From positions 83,386-147,385 of the forward strand of contig CALLAL010000021.1 in the NCBI GenBank assembly GCA_938002255.1: a stretch of 64,000 bases of DNA, read 5' to 3'. Positions 1 through 8,916 of this stretch are shown one piece after another. This stretch comes from an uncultured bacterium. Lineage in GTDB: Bacteria > Desulfobacterota > BSN033 > UBA1163. Positions within the stretch are counted from its first letter, which is position 1, and each line of letters starts with the position of its first letter. A program made the translations under genes and the position numbers. The notes under the pieces are model-generated. The model was not told where the DNA came from. It worked only from the letters and a program-made list of their open reading frames with translations, and searched no databases.

Positions 1-816
1 CACCCGGATCGTCTCTCTCCCTCCTAACCGTTCGAAGCATTTCTCCTGAAGCACTCGGAGTAGCTTGGCCTGAGTGGGAAGGGACATGTCGCCGATTTCA
101 TCAAGAAAGATTGTTCCTCCATGGCCCTGTTCTAATTTCCCGATGCGCCTCGAGATCGCGCCAGTGAAGGCTCCCTTTTCGTGTCCAAAAAGTTCACTTT
201 CTAACAGGGTATCAGGGATAGCCGCACAATTCACTGGAAGAAAAAGTTGATGGGAACGCAGGGAGTGTTGATAGATTGCCCGGGCAATGAGTTCTTTTCC
301 TGTTCCGCTTTCACCCCTGAGGAGAACGGTGACGTCACTGGGAGCCACCTGTCCGATGATCTTATAAATCTCTTGCATTTTCGGAGAGGAGCCTACGATC
401 TGTTCTTCTTTTTGTTGGTCTAATTCCGGAGCATAGGAGACCTCTTCCTTCATCATCTTCCGAAGAGCCATAGCCTTTTGAACCAATTCTCTCATCTGGG
501 GGATGGGAAAAGGTTTCAGGATGTAATCGAAGGCCCCGTATTTCATAGCCTCAATAGCAGTTTCCGTTGTGCCATAGGCCGTCATTAAAATAACCAGAGA
601 CTTGGGATCGATCTTTTTGATCTCCTTCAGGATGTCAATGCCACTTCGGCCCGGCATCTTGATATCCATGATAATGAGATCGGGCGAGGACGCTGTCATT
701 TGCTGGAGGACCTCTTCCCCGTTTCCGGCAGTGAGGACCGAAAAATTTTCTTCAAGCATCCTCTTCAAAGAGTACCGAATCGATTTGTCGTCATCGACTA
801 CCAGTACGGTCTGCAT
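1..816 (-). CDS. Sigma-54 dependent NtrC-family response regulator (C-terminus outside window)
   Basis: Only the first 272 residues are present; the reading frame runs off the window start. The N-terminus is a receiver domain (starting [12 protein letters not shown]) with the phospho-acceptor Asp in DIKMPG and a conserved Lys in ILKPF. From about residue 140 comes a sigma-54 AAA+ domain with Walker A GESGTGKE, the sigma-54 contact motif GAFTGA and Walker B IFLDEIGD. The start ATG has an AGAGG ribosome site a few bases upstream. It lies directly downstream of the histidine kinase on the same strand, 69 bp apart, so the pair is very likely one two-component system. A Fis-type DNA-binding domain is expected beyond the window but is not seen. 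Confidence 0.95.
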   Translation of the reverse strand, partial: MQTVLVVDDDKSIRYSLKRMLEENFSVLTAGNGEEVLQQMTASSPDLIIMDIKMPGRSGIDILKEIKKIDPKSLVILMTAYGTTETAIEAMKYGAFDYILKPFPIPQMRELVQKAMALRKMMKEEVSYAPELDQQKEEQIVGSSPKMQEIYKIIGQVAPSDVTVLLRGESGTGKELIARAIYQHSLRSHQLFLPVNCAAIPDTLLESELFGHEKGAFTGAISRRIGKLEQGHGGTIFLDEIGDMSLPTQAKLLRVLQEKCFERLGGRETIRV

Positions 817-840
817 GTGACCTCTTTCGTCATACGAGAA

Positions 841-888
841 ACGATGAACGATGAACCGTTCAAGGTCCATGGTTCATCATTCATCTTA
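841..888. repeat. Imperfect inverted repeat between kinase and regulator
   Basis: Arms at about 841-857 and 871-888 pair with about two mismatches around a 13-nt loop. Each arm is built of near-tandem GATGAAC words. It overlaps the last codons of the kinase. It is one of several similar spacer hairpins in this window. Confidence 0.6.
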
Positions 889-2595
889 GATAGGGAGGCA
901 AACCTTAAACAGGGTTCCTTCACCCGGGGAGCTTTCCACTTCGATTTTACCCTGGTGCTGATCGATAATGCGATGCGTGATGGAAAGGCCAAGACCCACC
1001 CCTCCCTCTTTGGTTGAGAAGAACGGATCGTACAGTTTTTGGATATTCTCTTCTGAGATTCCCACTCCCGTGTCCTTCACCGAAAGTTCGATCCATTGAC
1101 CATCTTTTGAGTTATGGCCTGCCAGGATGAGCTGTCCCCCCGTCGGCATGGCCTGGATTGCATTCAGAAGAAGATTGAGGAATGCCTGCTTGATCTGTTC
1201 TCGGTCGATCAAGACGAAGGGCAAAGCCTGAAACTTTTTCGAAACAACAATCCTCTGTTTTTCAATTTGAGGCCTGAGCAACTGAAGGATTTCATCCATC
1301 ATAGAAAGCACGTCTACTTTTTCGAATAAGGGGGGGGCAGGTTTCGCAAACCGGAGAAATTGATCCACAATTTCATTGATGCGATGGATTTCCTCTTCGA
1401 TAACCTGCAAGTCCTGTCGTTGTGAATTCTGAGGAGGTAATTTTTCTTTGAGAGAGTGGATGAGAATATTGATGCTGGTCAAGGGGTTTCGAATTTCATG
1501 GGCAATGCCTGCAGCCAGTTGGCCAAGGGCAGCGAGTTTCTCAGATCGGATTAATTGGGCCTCTGCTTTTCGGAGGTCCGTCATCGTCTTTTGAATCCTT
1601 TCCTCCATCTTCTGGCTGAAATTCTTGAGCTCTTGATACATGAAGGCATTCTGAATGGCTAAGCCAGCCTGCTGAGCAAAAGTCATGACGGATTCGAGCT
1701 TCTCCTGCGTCAGCCTTTTTCCGGGCTCGGTGTGATCTCCAGCAATGGCCCCCAAAGCCTTCTCCTTGGCAAGAAGGGGAATCACTACGAGAGAGTGGAG
1801 ATTAAATTTCTTTTTTAAAACAGGATTGACCCTTGGATCGCTCATAGCCTCAGGGATGACATAAGGCACCTTTTCGATAACGGATCTCGACACCACACTG
1901 CTTTCTTGATTGAGAGGGAGTTCTATCCCTTTGATCTTCTCCACATCAACGCCCACAGCCATTTTGCATTCAAGAACATTTCTTTTTTCATTGATGAGAT
2001 AGAGTCTTGCACGATCGAAGCCAATGTTCTTGATCACTCCTTCTAAGACCAGCCTGAGAATTTCGTCAATGTCAAGAGTCTCCATCAAACCCGAGTTCTC
2101 GATGCAGATCGCCGCTTGGTTCGCAACGGTTAAGAGCATCTCCTCTTCTGACTTAGAAAATTTCCGAGGAGAGGAGGTGTAGCAATTGATCACTCCTATC
2201 ACTTTTTCTCTAATACACATTGGTACACTGAGCATGGAGACCAAACCTTCTCTCTGAGCCAGCTCCTTCTCCTTATAAAGAGGTTCCTGGAGGACATTTG
2301 TAATGGCCATGGGCTTATTGTGTAAGGCGACTTGGCCCACCACACCCTCACCCATGGCGAGACTTCTCTCCTTGAGATAGGCCTCACTCATGCTCTGGGT
2401 GGCTTTCAATTTCAATCTCTGATCCCTCTCATCGAGAATCCAGAGAGAACAGATCTTTGAGTCCATCACGTTGGCGGTCACTGTGACGATGAGACGGAGG
2501 ACATCTTCAAGATACAGACCAGAGGCAATTGCCTTGCTGATCTCGAGAAGGGCGTTGACTTCCCGTTTTTCAGGATATGCTTGTGGGTCTATCAA
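886..2595 (-). CDS. Soluble GAF-GAF sensor histidine kinase
   Basis: A 569-residue kinase without membrane segments. Two GAF sensor domains (about 15-165 and 170-320) are followed by a coiled coil, a HisKA domain with phospho-acceptor His366 in GIAHEIRNP, and an HATPase domain with N box around 474-478, DTGVG at 508-512 and GVGLGL at 532-537. The start is TTG at 2595, supported by a GGAGG six bases upstream. The N-terminal GAF is strikingly similar to the GAF of the ANTAR protein at 11582-12286. It is upstream of and co-directional with the NtrC-type regulator, its probable partner. The ligand is unknown; a cytoplasmic metabolic or redox signal is likely because no extracytoplasmic domain exists. 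Confidence 0.93.
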   Translation of the reverse strand: MIDPQAYPEKREVNALLEISKAIASGLYLEDVLRLIVTVTANVMDSKICSLWILDERDQRLKLKATQSMSEAYLKERSLAMGEGVVGQVALHNKPMAITNVLQEPLYKEKELAQREGLVSMLSVPMCIREKVIGVINCYTSSPRKFSKSEEEMLLTVANQAAICIENSGLMETLDIDEILRLVLEGVIKNIGFDRARLYLINEKRNVLECKMAVGVDVEKIKGIELPLNQESSVVSRSVIEKVPYVIPEAMSDPRVNPVLKKKFNLHSLVVIPLLAKEKALGAIAGDHTEPGKRLTQEKLESVMTFAQQAGLAIQNAFMYQELKNFSQKMEERIQKTMTDLRKAEAQLIRSEKLAALGQLAAGIAHEIRNPLTSINILIHSLKEKLPPQNSQRQDLQVIEEEIHRINEIVDQFLRFAKPAPPLFEKVDVLSMMDEILQLLRPQIEKQRIVVSKKFQALPFVLIDREQIKQAFLNLLLNAIQAMPTGGQLILAGHNSKDGQWIELSVKDTGVGISEENIQKLYDPFFSTKEGGVGLGLSITHRIIDQHQGKIEVESSPGEGTLFKVCLPI

Positions 2596-2704
2596 AAGCC
2601 ACCTCCATCTTTTTTCATATCATAAAAGAATCAAATAAAAAAGGGGATAACGGTTTTCAGTCATCCCCATGATCTTTTCTTCTCCTAAAAAGAGGAAAGG
2701 AAAA

Positions 2705-4276
2705 TTATGATCCTAAGATCTTATCCACCTCCTCCCGATCACTGTCCATGACATAAGGAATGCCAGAGACATCAGACGCTTCACGGGTTAGAGCGGTGAG
2801 ATCATCTCTGGTGATATATTTCAATGCAAATTTTCTTGCTCCTGCCATTAATTGTTGAAGTCCTGCATTTAGCCTATCGAAGTATGTGAGCATTCCAATG
2901 GTTCCTGTAGGAATGCGATCGAAATCCTTCCCGTATTGGTCTTTCAATTTCGCAGCGAGGATGAAAATGTGTTCGACATCGGTTCCATATTTAGCAATAT
3001 CCGCCGGCACCTTCCCTTTCTTGATCATTTCACCGATGGTGTTACCGACCATAGCTGCCGTCATCGAGGCCCGGCCCAGGCAGATGGCTTTAATATAGGG
3101 CGCCGCCAAAGCAATGGCCTTAAAAATATGGTCTTCAAGAGCAAGACCCCCTGCCATGGCACAATCGGGAATAAAGGCACCTTTCTGGTCTAACCGTTTC
3201 AGGAACTGATAGAGAAGTCCTTCGAGGTAAACGGTAGGGATGCCCCATTCATTCATCATTCTCCAGGGGCTCATGCCAGTTCCACCGCCAGCGCCATCCA
3301 CGGTTAGAAGGTCGATCCTGGCATCGGAGGCATATTTGACCGCCCGTGCAAGATCGGCAGGCCGATAAGCACCGGTCTTCAGGGAGACATATTTCGCTCC
3401 GATCTTTTTCAGTCGTTCCACCTCTTTATGAAATCCTGCCTCATCGACCATTCCCAGCCTGGAATGGCGTTCAAATTCTTTAAAGTCTCCCTGTTTAAAG
3501 GCCGCCTGGATTACCTTGTCTTCTGGATCAGGAAGAACAATATAGCCGCGACTCTTCAGTTGGAGGGCTCTTTCAAGAGAGGGGAGTTTTACCTCCCCAC
3601 CGATGTCCTTTGCCCCCTGTCCCCATTTAGGTTCGATGATCTCGACCCCCAATTTTTCAACGGCATATTCGGGAACTCCGAGTCGGCCATCCTCCACATT
3701 ATATTGGACGATGATTCCACCGTAACCATCATACCACTGCTGGAATGTCTTGACACGGCGCTCCAGCTCTGGCGAACGAACCACATGACCATTTTTAAAC
3801 TCCGCATTGGGATCCATCCCGCAGACATTCTCTCCCACAACGACCAGGGTCCCTGAAATGGCCGCTGCAATGGCCATGGATTCCCAGTGTATTCGGGCGA
3901 TATCGGTTGATCCCAGGGCACCGGTGAAGTAAGGAATCTTCATCTTGATCTTTTCTTTTGCTCCCACCTGAGTGGAAACATCGACTGCCGGAAAGGTAGC
4001 GGTGTCGGGATCGGCTTCGACTCCAATTGCGCCCACGCAGGTCCCCTGAATATTGAAATGCGAAAAGTCAACGGGATAGTCTTTCTCCGATCCGGCTGTT
4101 ACCTTGGAGTAGGGCTGAGGGTAAAGAACCTCTCTTCCTCTCAAAGATGAGCGGCCAACCTCACATGGACCAGGGCAACCGTCGAGACAGGTAACACAGA
4201 TTCCCGAGATGGGTGCGGGTTCAACGCGGTTCTTTGTAAATGTGGCTGGACTTCGGTTCGGTTTGGTGAAAGTCAT
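2705..4276 (-). CDS. FMN-binding glutamate synthase-like protein (GltB central-domain family)
   Basis: A 523-residue protein of the stand-alone glutamate-synthase FMN-domain family. The (beta/alpha)8 barrel contains the flavin/substrate motifs LLTVDGAGGGTGMSPW and CAMAGGLAL, with ICLGRASM near the C-terminus. The N-terminal CVTCLDGCPGPC segment offers cysteines for an iron-sulfur site. I chose ATG 4276 because GGAGG lies nine bases upstream; a longer frame to 4342 has no good ribosome site. There is no glutaminase domain, so the ammonia donor must be separate or free. A leader of several hundred bases with terminator-like hairpins precedes it. Alternative: an FMN oxidoreductase that uses another substrate. 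Confidence 0.85.
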   Translation of the reverse strand: MTFTKPNRSPATFTKNRVEPAPISGICVTCLDGCPGPCEVGRSSLRGREVLYPQPYSKVTAGSEKDYPVDFSHFNIQGTCVGAIGVEADPDTATFPAVDVSTQVGAKEKIKMKIPYFTGALGSTDIARIHWESMAIAAAISGTLVVVGENVCGMDPNAEFKNGHVVRSPELERRVKTFQQWYDGYGGIIVQYNVEDGRLGVPEYAVEKLGVEIIEPKWGQGAKDIGGEVKLPSLERALQLKSRGYIVLPDPEDKVIQAAFKQGDFKEFERHSRLGMVDEAGFHKEVERLKKIGAKYVSLKTGAYRPADLARAVKYASDARIDLLTVDGAGGGTGMSPWRMMNEWGIPTVYLEGLLYQFLKRLDQKGAFIPDCAMAGGLALEDHIFKAIALAAPYIKAICLGRASMTAAMVGNTIGEMIKKGKVPADIAKYGTDVEHIFILAAKLKDQYGKDFDRIPTGTIGMLTYFDRLNAGLQQLMAGARKFALKYITRDDLTALTREASDVSGIPYVMDSDREEVDKILGS

Positions 4277-4540
4277 CTTTTCATTCCTCCTCGTTATTGA
4301 ATATTTAAACAAACCCAAATAGAGCCATTCATCCCATTTCACAAGGAAGGCCGAAATGCCTCCACCTTTTTAGAATGCAATAGGTTAATCGTTTGGCAAT
4401 AGACCTTAAGAATTACCCAAACGGGTGAGGATTGAACAGGCCCCATGATTGCGTCCACGAACCCAAGATAATCACTCTAAAAGACTATTCTGCCTTCTCC
4501 CCTTGCGCCGGGTGAAAAAATCGCCCTATTTAAGACAAAT

Positions 4541-4572
4541 AAAAAAAGGCGCCGGATTATTCCAACGCCTTT
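4541..4572 (-). terminator. Intrinsic terminator (attenuator candidate) in leader of the glutamate synthase-like gene
   Basis: Read on the minus strand, a 12-bp stem (AAAGGCGTTGGA pairing with TCCGGCGCCTTT, two G-T pairs) closes a four-base ATAA loop and is followed by a run of T. It lies 265 bases upstream of the start codon and downstream of a promoter on the same strand, so it would end transcription before the gene unless overridden. Confidence 0.72.
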
Positions 4573-4598
4573 GTCAATTCTACTTCGTTGTAATAAAC

Positions 4599-4632
4599 AA
4601 AAAAAAGGGCTATCGTTAGTTTAGACGCCCCT
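4599..4632 (-). terminator. Second, weaker terminator-like hairpin in the same leader
   Basis: On the minus strand, AGGGGC and GCCCT can pair (one bulge) around a 16-nt loop, followed directly by eight T residues. It is upstream of the stronger hairpin at 4541-4572, giving two stop signals in tandem in one leader. Confidence 0.45.
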
Positions 4633-4636
4633 GTCC

Positions 4637-4654
4637 CAATACCTCATCGTATTG
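4637..4654 (-). promoter_or_regulatory. Hexaloop hairpin at the 5' end of the leader
   Basis: A perfect six-base-pair stem (CAATAC with GTATTG) encloses the six-base loop GATGAG on the minus strand. It falls just after the predicted transcription start. Small hexaloop hairpins near terminators are the type of RNA bound by ANTAR antiterminators, but the family loop usually has A at position 1 and G at position 4; here position 4 fits and position 1 does not. Confidence 0.4.
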
Positions 4655-4662
4655 TTGGAGAA

Positions 4663-4691
4663 TTCATAAAATAAAAACAAGACATTGTCAA
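4663..4691 (-). promoter_or_regulatory. Sigma-70 type promoter for the glutamate synthase-like gene
   Basis: On the minus strand TTGACA (4691-4686) is followed after 17 bases by TATGAA (4668-4663). This would start transcription near 4656 and produce a leader of about 380 bases ahead of the ATG at 4276. Confidence 0.6.
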
Positions 4692-4710
4692 GAAAAATAT
4701 GAGACCCTTA

Positions 4711-4930
4711 GTAACCCCTCAGTTATGGGGTGTTTTAGGTTTAAAAGGGTTGGAACGTTCCTCCTCTAAAATCTTGAATTGCGGTTATAAAAGGTTATCC
4801 TCATCGGGGCTCTCATGCCCTTTGAATCGGATTTTTTTGAATAAGATTTGGGAGTTTTACGAACAGAGGTTTCGCTTCAAGGTTTTTCCAAAGGGACCTC
4901 CCAGCCTTTTTATTTATTTAACAGGGTTAC
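4711..4930 (+). mobile_element. MITE-like short inverted-repeat element, copy 1
   Basis: About 220 bp, non-coding, with ends GTAACCCCTC and (reverse complement) GTAACCCTG. It matches the copies at 24867-25091 and 29759-29983 along the whole length. Flanking octamers gaccctta (4703-4710) and gaaccctа-like gaaccc/ta (4931-4938) agree at six of eight positions, consistent with an old 8-bp target duplication. Inner arms (TTTAAAAGGGTTGG near the left, its complement near the right) extend the inverted symmetry. It sits about 20 bp upstream of the glutamate synthase-like promoter on the other strand. No transposase is inside. Confidence 0.8.
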
Positions 4931-5171
4931 GAACCCTACCTCTTTGGTTTTCCAGGGCTTTTTAAGAACTCTCTATCAGGGTAAAATAATTTCTCAGCCG
5001 AATATGCTTTCTTTGGAAAGCTCTCGATCTATAGGAACTTATACAGGATTTTGTTGTCTCTACCCACAAAAGACACGAGTCCGATAAAAAAATGTTGACA
5101 TTTTATTTTTTAAAAGATAAAAATACACTTTAACTAAATTATATTTTAATAAATTTCAGTAAATCTTAAAG
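4931..5171 (+). other. AT-rich spacer ahead of the KaiC-like regulator
   Basis: The 240 bases between the mobile repeat and the regulator gene hold no convincing gene. Only the promoter noted at 5095-5123 is seen. Short frames here run through the repeat and have no ribosome site. Confidence 0.5.
5095..5123 (+). promoter_or_regulatory. Probable sigma-70 promoter of the KaiC-like regulator
   Basis: A perfect TTGACA at 5095-5100 is followed after 17 bases by TAAAAA at 5118-5123, in a very AT-rich stretch 50-75 bases before the start codon. Confidence 0.55.
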
Positions 5172-6479
5172 ATGAGCATAAAAATTTCAACCGGAATTAG
5201 TTATATCGATCATGTCCTTGGGTTTCTAAAGACCGGGGATAATGTGATCTGGGAGGTTGAAGCAGGGACCTACATCGAATCCTTTCTTCAAAAGTTTATA
5301 GAACATAGCCTCAAGAGCGGTTACAAACTGGTCTATATCAGTTTCAATGCCTCACCATCCACTCTTACCAAGCGTTTAGCCCATCTTTCTCACCTGGAGA
5401 ATCTAACCATTTTAGACTGCTTTACTTCAGGAAAGGGGAATAGCGATCCACTCTTTACCCAGTTCTATGAAAAGGAAAAAGTAAGATTCAGGGGTAGTGT
5501 GATCAAAGTTGAAAACCCGAATGACCATTCACGATTTCGTATGGCCATTGATCGGATTGAGATTGAGAAAGGAGAGGGTGTCCGTTATGTCTTTGATAGC
5601 CTCACCGGAATGCAGGACATCTGGGGAGATGAGAATATTACTTACAAATTTTTTACTTATTCTTGCCCTCGACTCTATGATCTTCAGACCGTCGCCTACT
5701 GGGTCCTTGAGAGGGAGGCCCATACCCCTTCTTTCAAAGCCAATCTGAGGCATATCACCCAAGTGGCAATTGAACTGGATAACCAGAATGGCGACCTCTT
5801 TTTCAAGGCGGTCAAGATTGAAGGAAGGTTTTCACGAAGCGCTTTCCTTCCCAAACAATATGAAGTCTGGGACGGGGAGATCATTTTCCCTTCGATTGGA
5901 GGTAGAAGGCCCAGTAACTTGGGGGAAAAAATCCGATCTCTCAGAAAGAAGATTGGAATGACGCAGAAAGAGCTGGCAGAACAAGTGGGTCTGACACCAA
6001 GTTTCATTTCACAGCTCGAGAAAAATCTGATCAGCCCTTCTCTCGATTCTCTTCTAAAATTGAGCGAGAAATTGAATACCCAGCCCGTCTACTTTTTAGC
6101 GGAGGATGAAGGCAGTAGCTTCCAGAAGATGGTAATCAAACCAGAGGAGAGGCAGGAGGTTCGATTCTCAACTCTTAGGCGAAAGGATATTCAGTTTCAA
6201 CTATTGGTTTCAGATGTGCTTAATAGGAGAATGGAGCCTTATCTGTTAACCCTAAAGCAAGGGGCAGGGATTGATGGCCATTTTTGTGGACATAAAGGAG
6301 ATGAGTTTGTTTATGTGATTCAAGGGGAGGTAGAGGTTGAGATACAGAACGAGAATTATCTACTAAAACAAGGAGATAGTCTCTATATAGGATCGACATT
6401 TCCATCTAAGTGGGAAAATCGTGGGATAGTGGATGCAGTTATCTTATGGGTTTTAAGCCCGCCCAGAGAAGGGTTGTAA
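5172..6479 (+). CDS. KaiC-like domain / XRE helix-turn-helix / cupin fusion regulator
   Basis: A 435-residue three-part protein. Residues 1-230 resemble a KaiC/RecA-like fold (opening ISTGISYIDHVLGF, Walker-B-like YVFDSLTGM at 139-147), but where a P-loop is expected (22-38, GDNVIWEVEAGTYIES) there is no GKS/T, so ATP hydrolysis looks lost. Residues 250-305 are an XRE helix-turn-helix (MTQKELAEQVGLTPSFISQL). Residues 350-432 form a small-molecule cupin (HKGDEFVYVIQGEVEV). HTH-cupin regulators are common; the KaiC-like front end is not. It lies 100 bp upstream of the NuoEFG-like operon on the same strand and may regulate it. No membrane segment is seen. Confidence 0.85.
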   Translation: MSIKISTGISYIDHVLGFLKTGDNVIWEVEAGTYIESFLQKFIEHSLKSGYKLVYISFNASPSTLTKRLAHLSHLENLTILDCFTSGKGNSDPLFTQFYEKEKVRFRGSVIKVENPNDHSRFRMAIDRIEIEKGEGVRYVFDSLTGMQDIWGDENITYKFFTYSCPRLYDLQTVAYWVLEREAHTPSFKANLRHITQVAIELDNQNGDLFFKAVKIEGRFSRSAFLPKQYEVWDGEIIFPSIGGRRPSNLGEKIRSLRKKIGMTQKELAEQVGLTPSFISQLEKNLISPSLDSLLKLSEKLNTQPVYFLAEDEGSSFQKMVIKPEERQEVRFSTLRRKDIQFQLLVSDVLNRRMEPYLLTLKQGAGIDGHFCGHKGDEFVYVIQGEVEVEIQNENYLLKQGDSLYIGSTFPSKWENRGIVDAVILWVLSPPREGL

Positions 6480-6580
6480 AGCTTAAGTAAACAATAGAAA
6501 AATAATTTTTTTAAGGAATAAATTAAGTGGAACTGAAATTAATTTGAATAAATTAATCTTATCTTACTTTGGAGGCAGAT

Positions 6581-7057
6581 ATGGACCTAAAGCCGGTTGA
6601 TCTCATTGTTGACAAATATCAGGAGAAGAGGACAGCGCTCATCAGCATTCTTCATGATGTTCAGGACAAATATAAGTACCTTCCTGAAGAAGCGCTGAGA
6701 ATGGTTGCCTCAAGGCTCAGAATGGACATCAATGAGATTTATGGGGTTGCCACCTTCTATAAATCCTTCAGCCTTGTTCCAAAAGGGAAGCACTCCATTA
6801 CCCTATGCATGGGGACAGCCTGCCATGTCCGGGGAGGGCCAAAGATCTTGAGAGAACTTAAGAGTGTCCTTCACATAGAGCCCGGACAGACCACTTCTGA
6901 TAGACAGTTCTCTCTGAATGTGGTGAACTGTTTGGGCGTGTGCGCCATTGGTCCGGTGATGATGGTAGATAAAAGATTTTATGGAGAAATGAGTCCGCTC
7001 AGAGCAAGGAAAATCATCGAAACAATAAATAAAAAGAGGAGTGGGGTGGAATCATGA
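6581..7057 (+). CDS. NuoE/HndA-like [2Fe-2S] thioredoxin-fold subunit
   Basis: A 158-residue NADH-dehydrogenase 24-kDa type subunit. Cluster ligands are the cysteines of [13 protein letters not shown] and [13 protein letters not shown] 6581 follows GGAGG by five bases; an upstream in-frame TTG overlaps that ribosome site and is not used. The gene overlaps the next by ATGA, so the two are translationally coupled. In this family it relays electrons between the flavin subunit and a partner iron-sulfur chain. Confidence 0.93.
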   Translation: MDLKPVDLIVDKYQEKRTALISILHDVQDKYKYLPEEALRMVASRLRMDINEIYGVATFYKSFSLVPKGKHSITLCMGTACHVRGGPKILRELKSVLHIEPGQTTSDRQFSLNVVNCLGVCAIGPVMMVDKRFYGEMSPLRARKIIETINKKRSGVES

Positions 7058-8904
7058 GACGAATCAAATCAGCGAAAGACCTGGAACAATGGAAGGCGAC
7101 CATTTTGAAAAAACAGGGCACCCATGAGATGGTTGTTTCCGTATGCGGTGGTACGGGATGTCAAGCCTATGATTGCCAGAAAGTAAAGATGACCTTGCAA
7201 AAAGAACTCGGAAGACACGGGTTGACGAAAAGGGTAGCTTTAAAAGTAACAGGATGTCCCGGTTTTTGTGAAAGAGGCCCCCTTGTCACTATCTATCCAC
7301 AAAATATTTTTTATCAAAAAGTCACACCAGAGGATGTTCCAGAAATTGTTTCAAAGACCATTCAGAATGGGACAAAGGTGGAACGTCTTCTTTTTGAAGA
7401 CTCCCGGAATAAGCAAAAAATAACTTCTGCCAGTGAGATTCCTTTTTATCGTCCCCAGATGAGGCTACTCCTTAGCCGGAATGATCTCATTGATCCAAAC
7501 CGTATCGAGGATTACATCGCGATCGGCGGATATCAATCACTGGTAAAAGCGCTTTTCCAAATGGATCCCGATGGGATTATTGAAGAGATCAAGGCCTCAG
7601 GTTTAAGAGGAAGGGGAGGAGCAGGGTACCCCACTGGAAAAAAATGGGAGGAGTGTAAGAGAGAGTCTGGTACAACAAAGTATGTGATCTGCAATTGCGA
7701 TGAAGGAGATCCTGGAGCCTTCATGGACAGGGCACTCATGGAAGGAAATCCACACTCTGTGCTTGAAGGGATGTTGATAGGGGCTTATGCCATAGGAGCT
7801 GATCATGGGTTTATTTATATAAGGCATGAATATCCTTTGGCATACAAGAATGCAGAGATTGCCATACAGCAAGCCAAAAGAGCGGGATTATTAGGGCAGA
7901 ACATCTTGGGTTCTGGTTTCAATTTCGAGGTGGAGATTACCAAAGGAGGAGGCGCCTTTGTCTGCGGGGAATCAACTGCACTGATTGCGTCCATTGAAGG
8001 CAGGGTTGGAGAGCCGAGAAGTAAGCAGATTCGGACAGTGAAGCAAGGGCTCTGGCGAAAACCTACCACTCTCAACAATGTGGAGACCTGGGCCAATGTC
8101 CCCCTGATCATTGAAAAAGGGAGCCAGTGGTTTTCTTCGATTGGGACTGAGAAGAGCAAGGGGACAAAGATTTTCTCTCTGGTGGGAAAGGTCAAAAATA
8201 CCGGCCTGGTCGAAGTGCCCATGGGGATCACTCTAAAGGAGATCATCTACGATATCGGAGGTGGCCAGCAGGACGGACGAAAGATCAAAGCCGTCCAGAC
8301 CGGAGGTCCTTCAGGAGGCTGTATTCCGGCCTCCTTATTCGATCTTCCCGTCGATTTCGACAGCCTGACAGAGGTGGGCTCGATGATGGGCTCTGGCGGG
8401 ATGATCGTGATGGATGAGGGAACCTGTATGGTCGATGTGGCAAAATACTTTGTCCATTTCCTCGAAGAGGAATCCTGCGGCAAATGCCTTCCCTGCAGAG
8501 AAGGACTAAAGAGGATGGGGCAGATATTAGACAGGATCACAGAAGGGAATGGAAACGAGGAAAGCCTGTTGCTTCTTGAAGAGTTGGCTCAAGTGGTAGG
8601 GGACACCTCCCTCTGCGGCCTGGGAAAAACCGCTTCCAATCCTGTGCTTTCTGCCCTGAGATACTTCCGGCCAGAGTTTGAGGCGCACATCCGTCAGAAG
8701 AGGTGTCCGGCAGGTGTCTGCACACCGCTCATCCAGTATTCGATTTCAGAGGATTGTACAGGGTGTGGGGCGTGTGCAAAGATCTGTCCAACCCAAGCCA
8801 TCGAGGGAGAGAAGAAGAAGATTCACCGCATCCTTGTCGAGTTCTGTTCAAAATGTGGCTCCTGTAAAGAGGTATGCAAAGAAGAGGCTGTGATCGTTCA
8901 ATAA
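7054..8904 (+). CDS. NuoF/HndC-like NAD(P)H:acceptor flavin subunit
   Basis: A 616-residue subunit with, in order: an N-terminal thioredoxin-like [2Fe-2S] domain ([11 protein letters not shown] and [11 protein letters not shown], residues about 30-75), the NADH/FMN domain ([16 protein letters not shown] near 180), an SLBB region, the NuoF [4Fe-4S] motif ([11 protein letters not shown] with a distant CGLG), and a C-terminal 2[4Fe-4S] ferredoxin ([12 protein letters not shown] and [11 protein letters not shown]). This is the architecture of the flavin subunit in NAD(P)-linked and electron-bifurcating hydrogenases and dehydrogenases. No hydrogenase or formate dehydrogenase subunit accompanies it here. 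It is coupled to the NuoE-like gene (ATGA overlap) and separated by 12 bp from the HoxU-like gene. Confidence 0.93.
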   Translation: MRRIKSAKDLEQWKATILKKQGTHEMVVSVCGGTGCQAYDCQKVKMTLQKELGRHGLTKRVALKVTGCPGFCERGPLVTIYPQNIFYQKVTPEDVPEIVSKTIQNGTKVERLLFEDSRNKQKITSASEIPFYRPQMRLLLSRNDLIDPNRIEDYIAIGGYQSLVKALFQMDPDGIIEEIKASGLRGRGGAGYPTGKKWEECKRESGTTKYVICNCDEGDPGAFMDRALMEGNPHSVLEGMLIGAYAIGADHGFIYIRHEYPLAYKNAEIAIQQAKRAGLLGQNILGSGFNFEVEITKGGGAFVCGESTALIASIEGRVGEPRSKQIRTVKQGLWRKPTTLNNVETWANVPLIIEKGSQWFSSIGTEKSKGTKIFSLVGKVKNTGLVEVPMGITLKEIIYDIGGGQQDGRKIKAVQTGGPSGGCIPASLFDLPVDFDSLTEVGSMMGSGGMIVMDEGTCMVDVAKYFVHFLEEESCGKCLPCREGLKRMGQILDRITEGNGNEESLLLLEELAQVVGDTSLCGLGKTASNPVLSALRYFRPEFEAHIRQKRCPAGVCTPLIQYSISEDCTGCGACAKICPTQAIEGEKKKIHRILVEFCSKCGSCKEVCKEEAVIVQ

Positions 8905-8916
8905 AGGAGAAGATCA

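Noticed and set aside
4699..5087. Two short plus-strand open frames upstream of the KaiC-like regulator
   Set aside because: They run through the mobile repeat, have no ribosome site, and the same stretch is not open in the other two copies.
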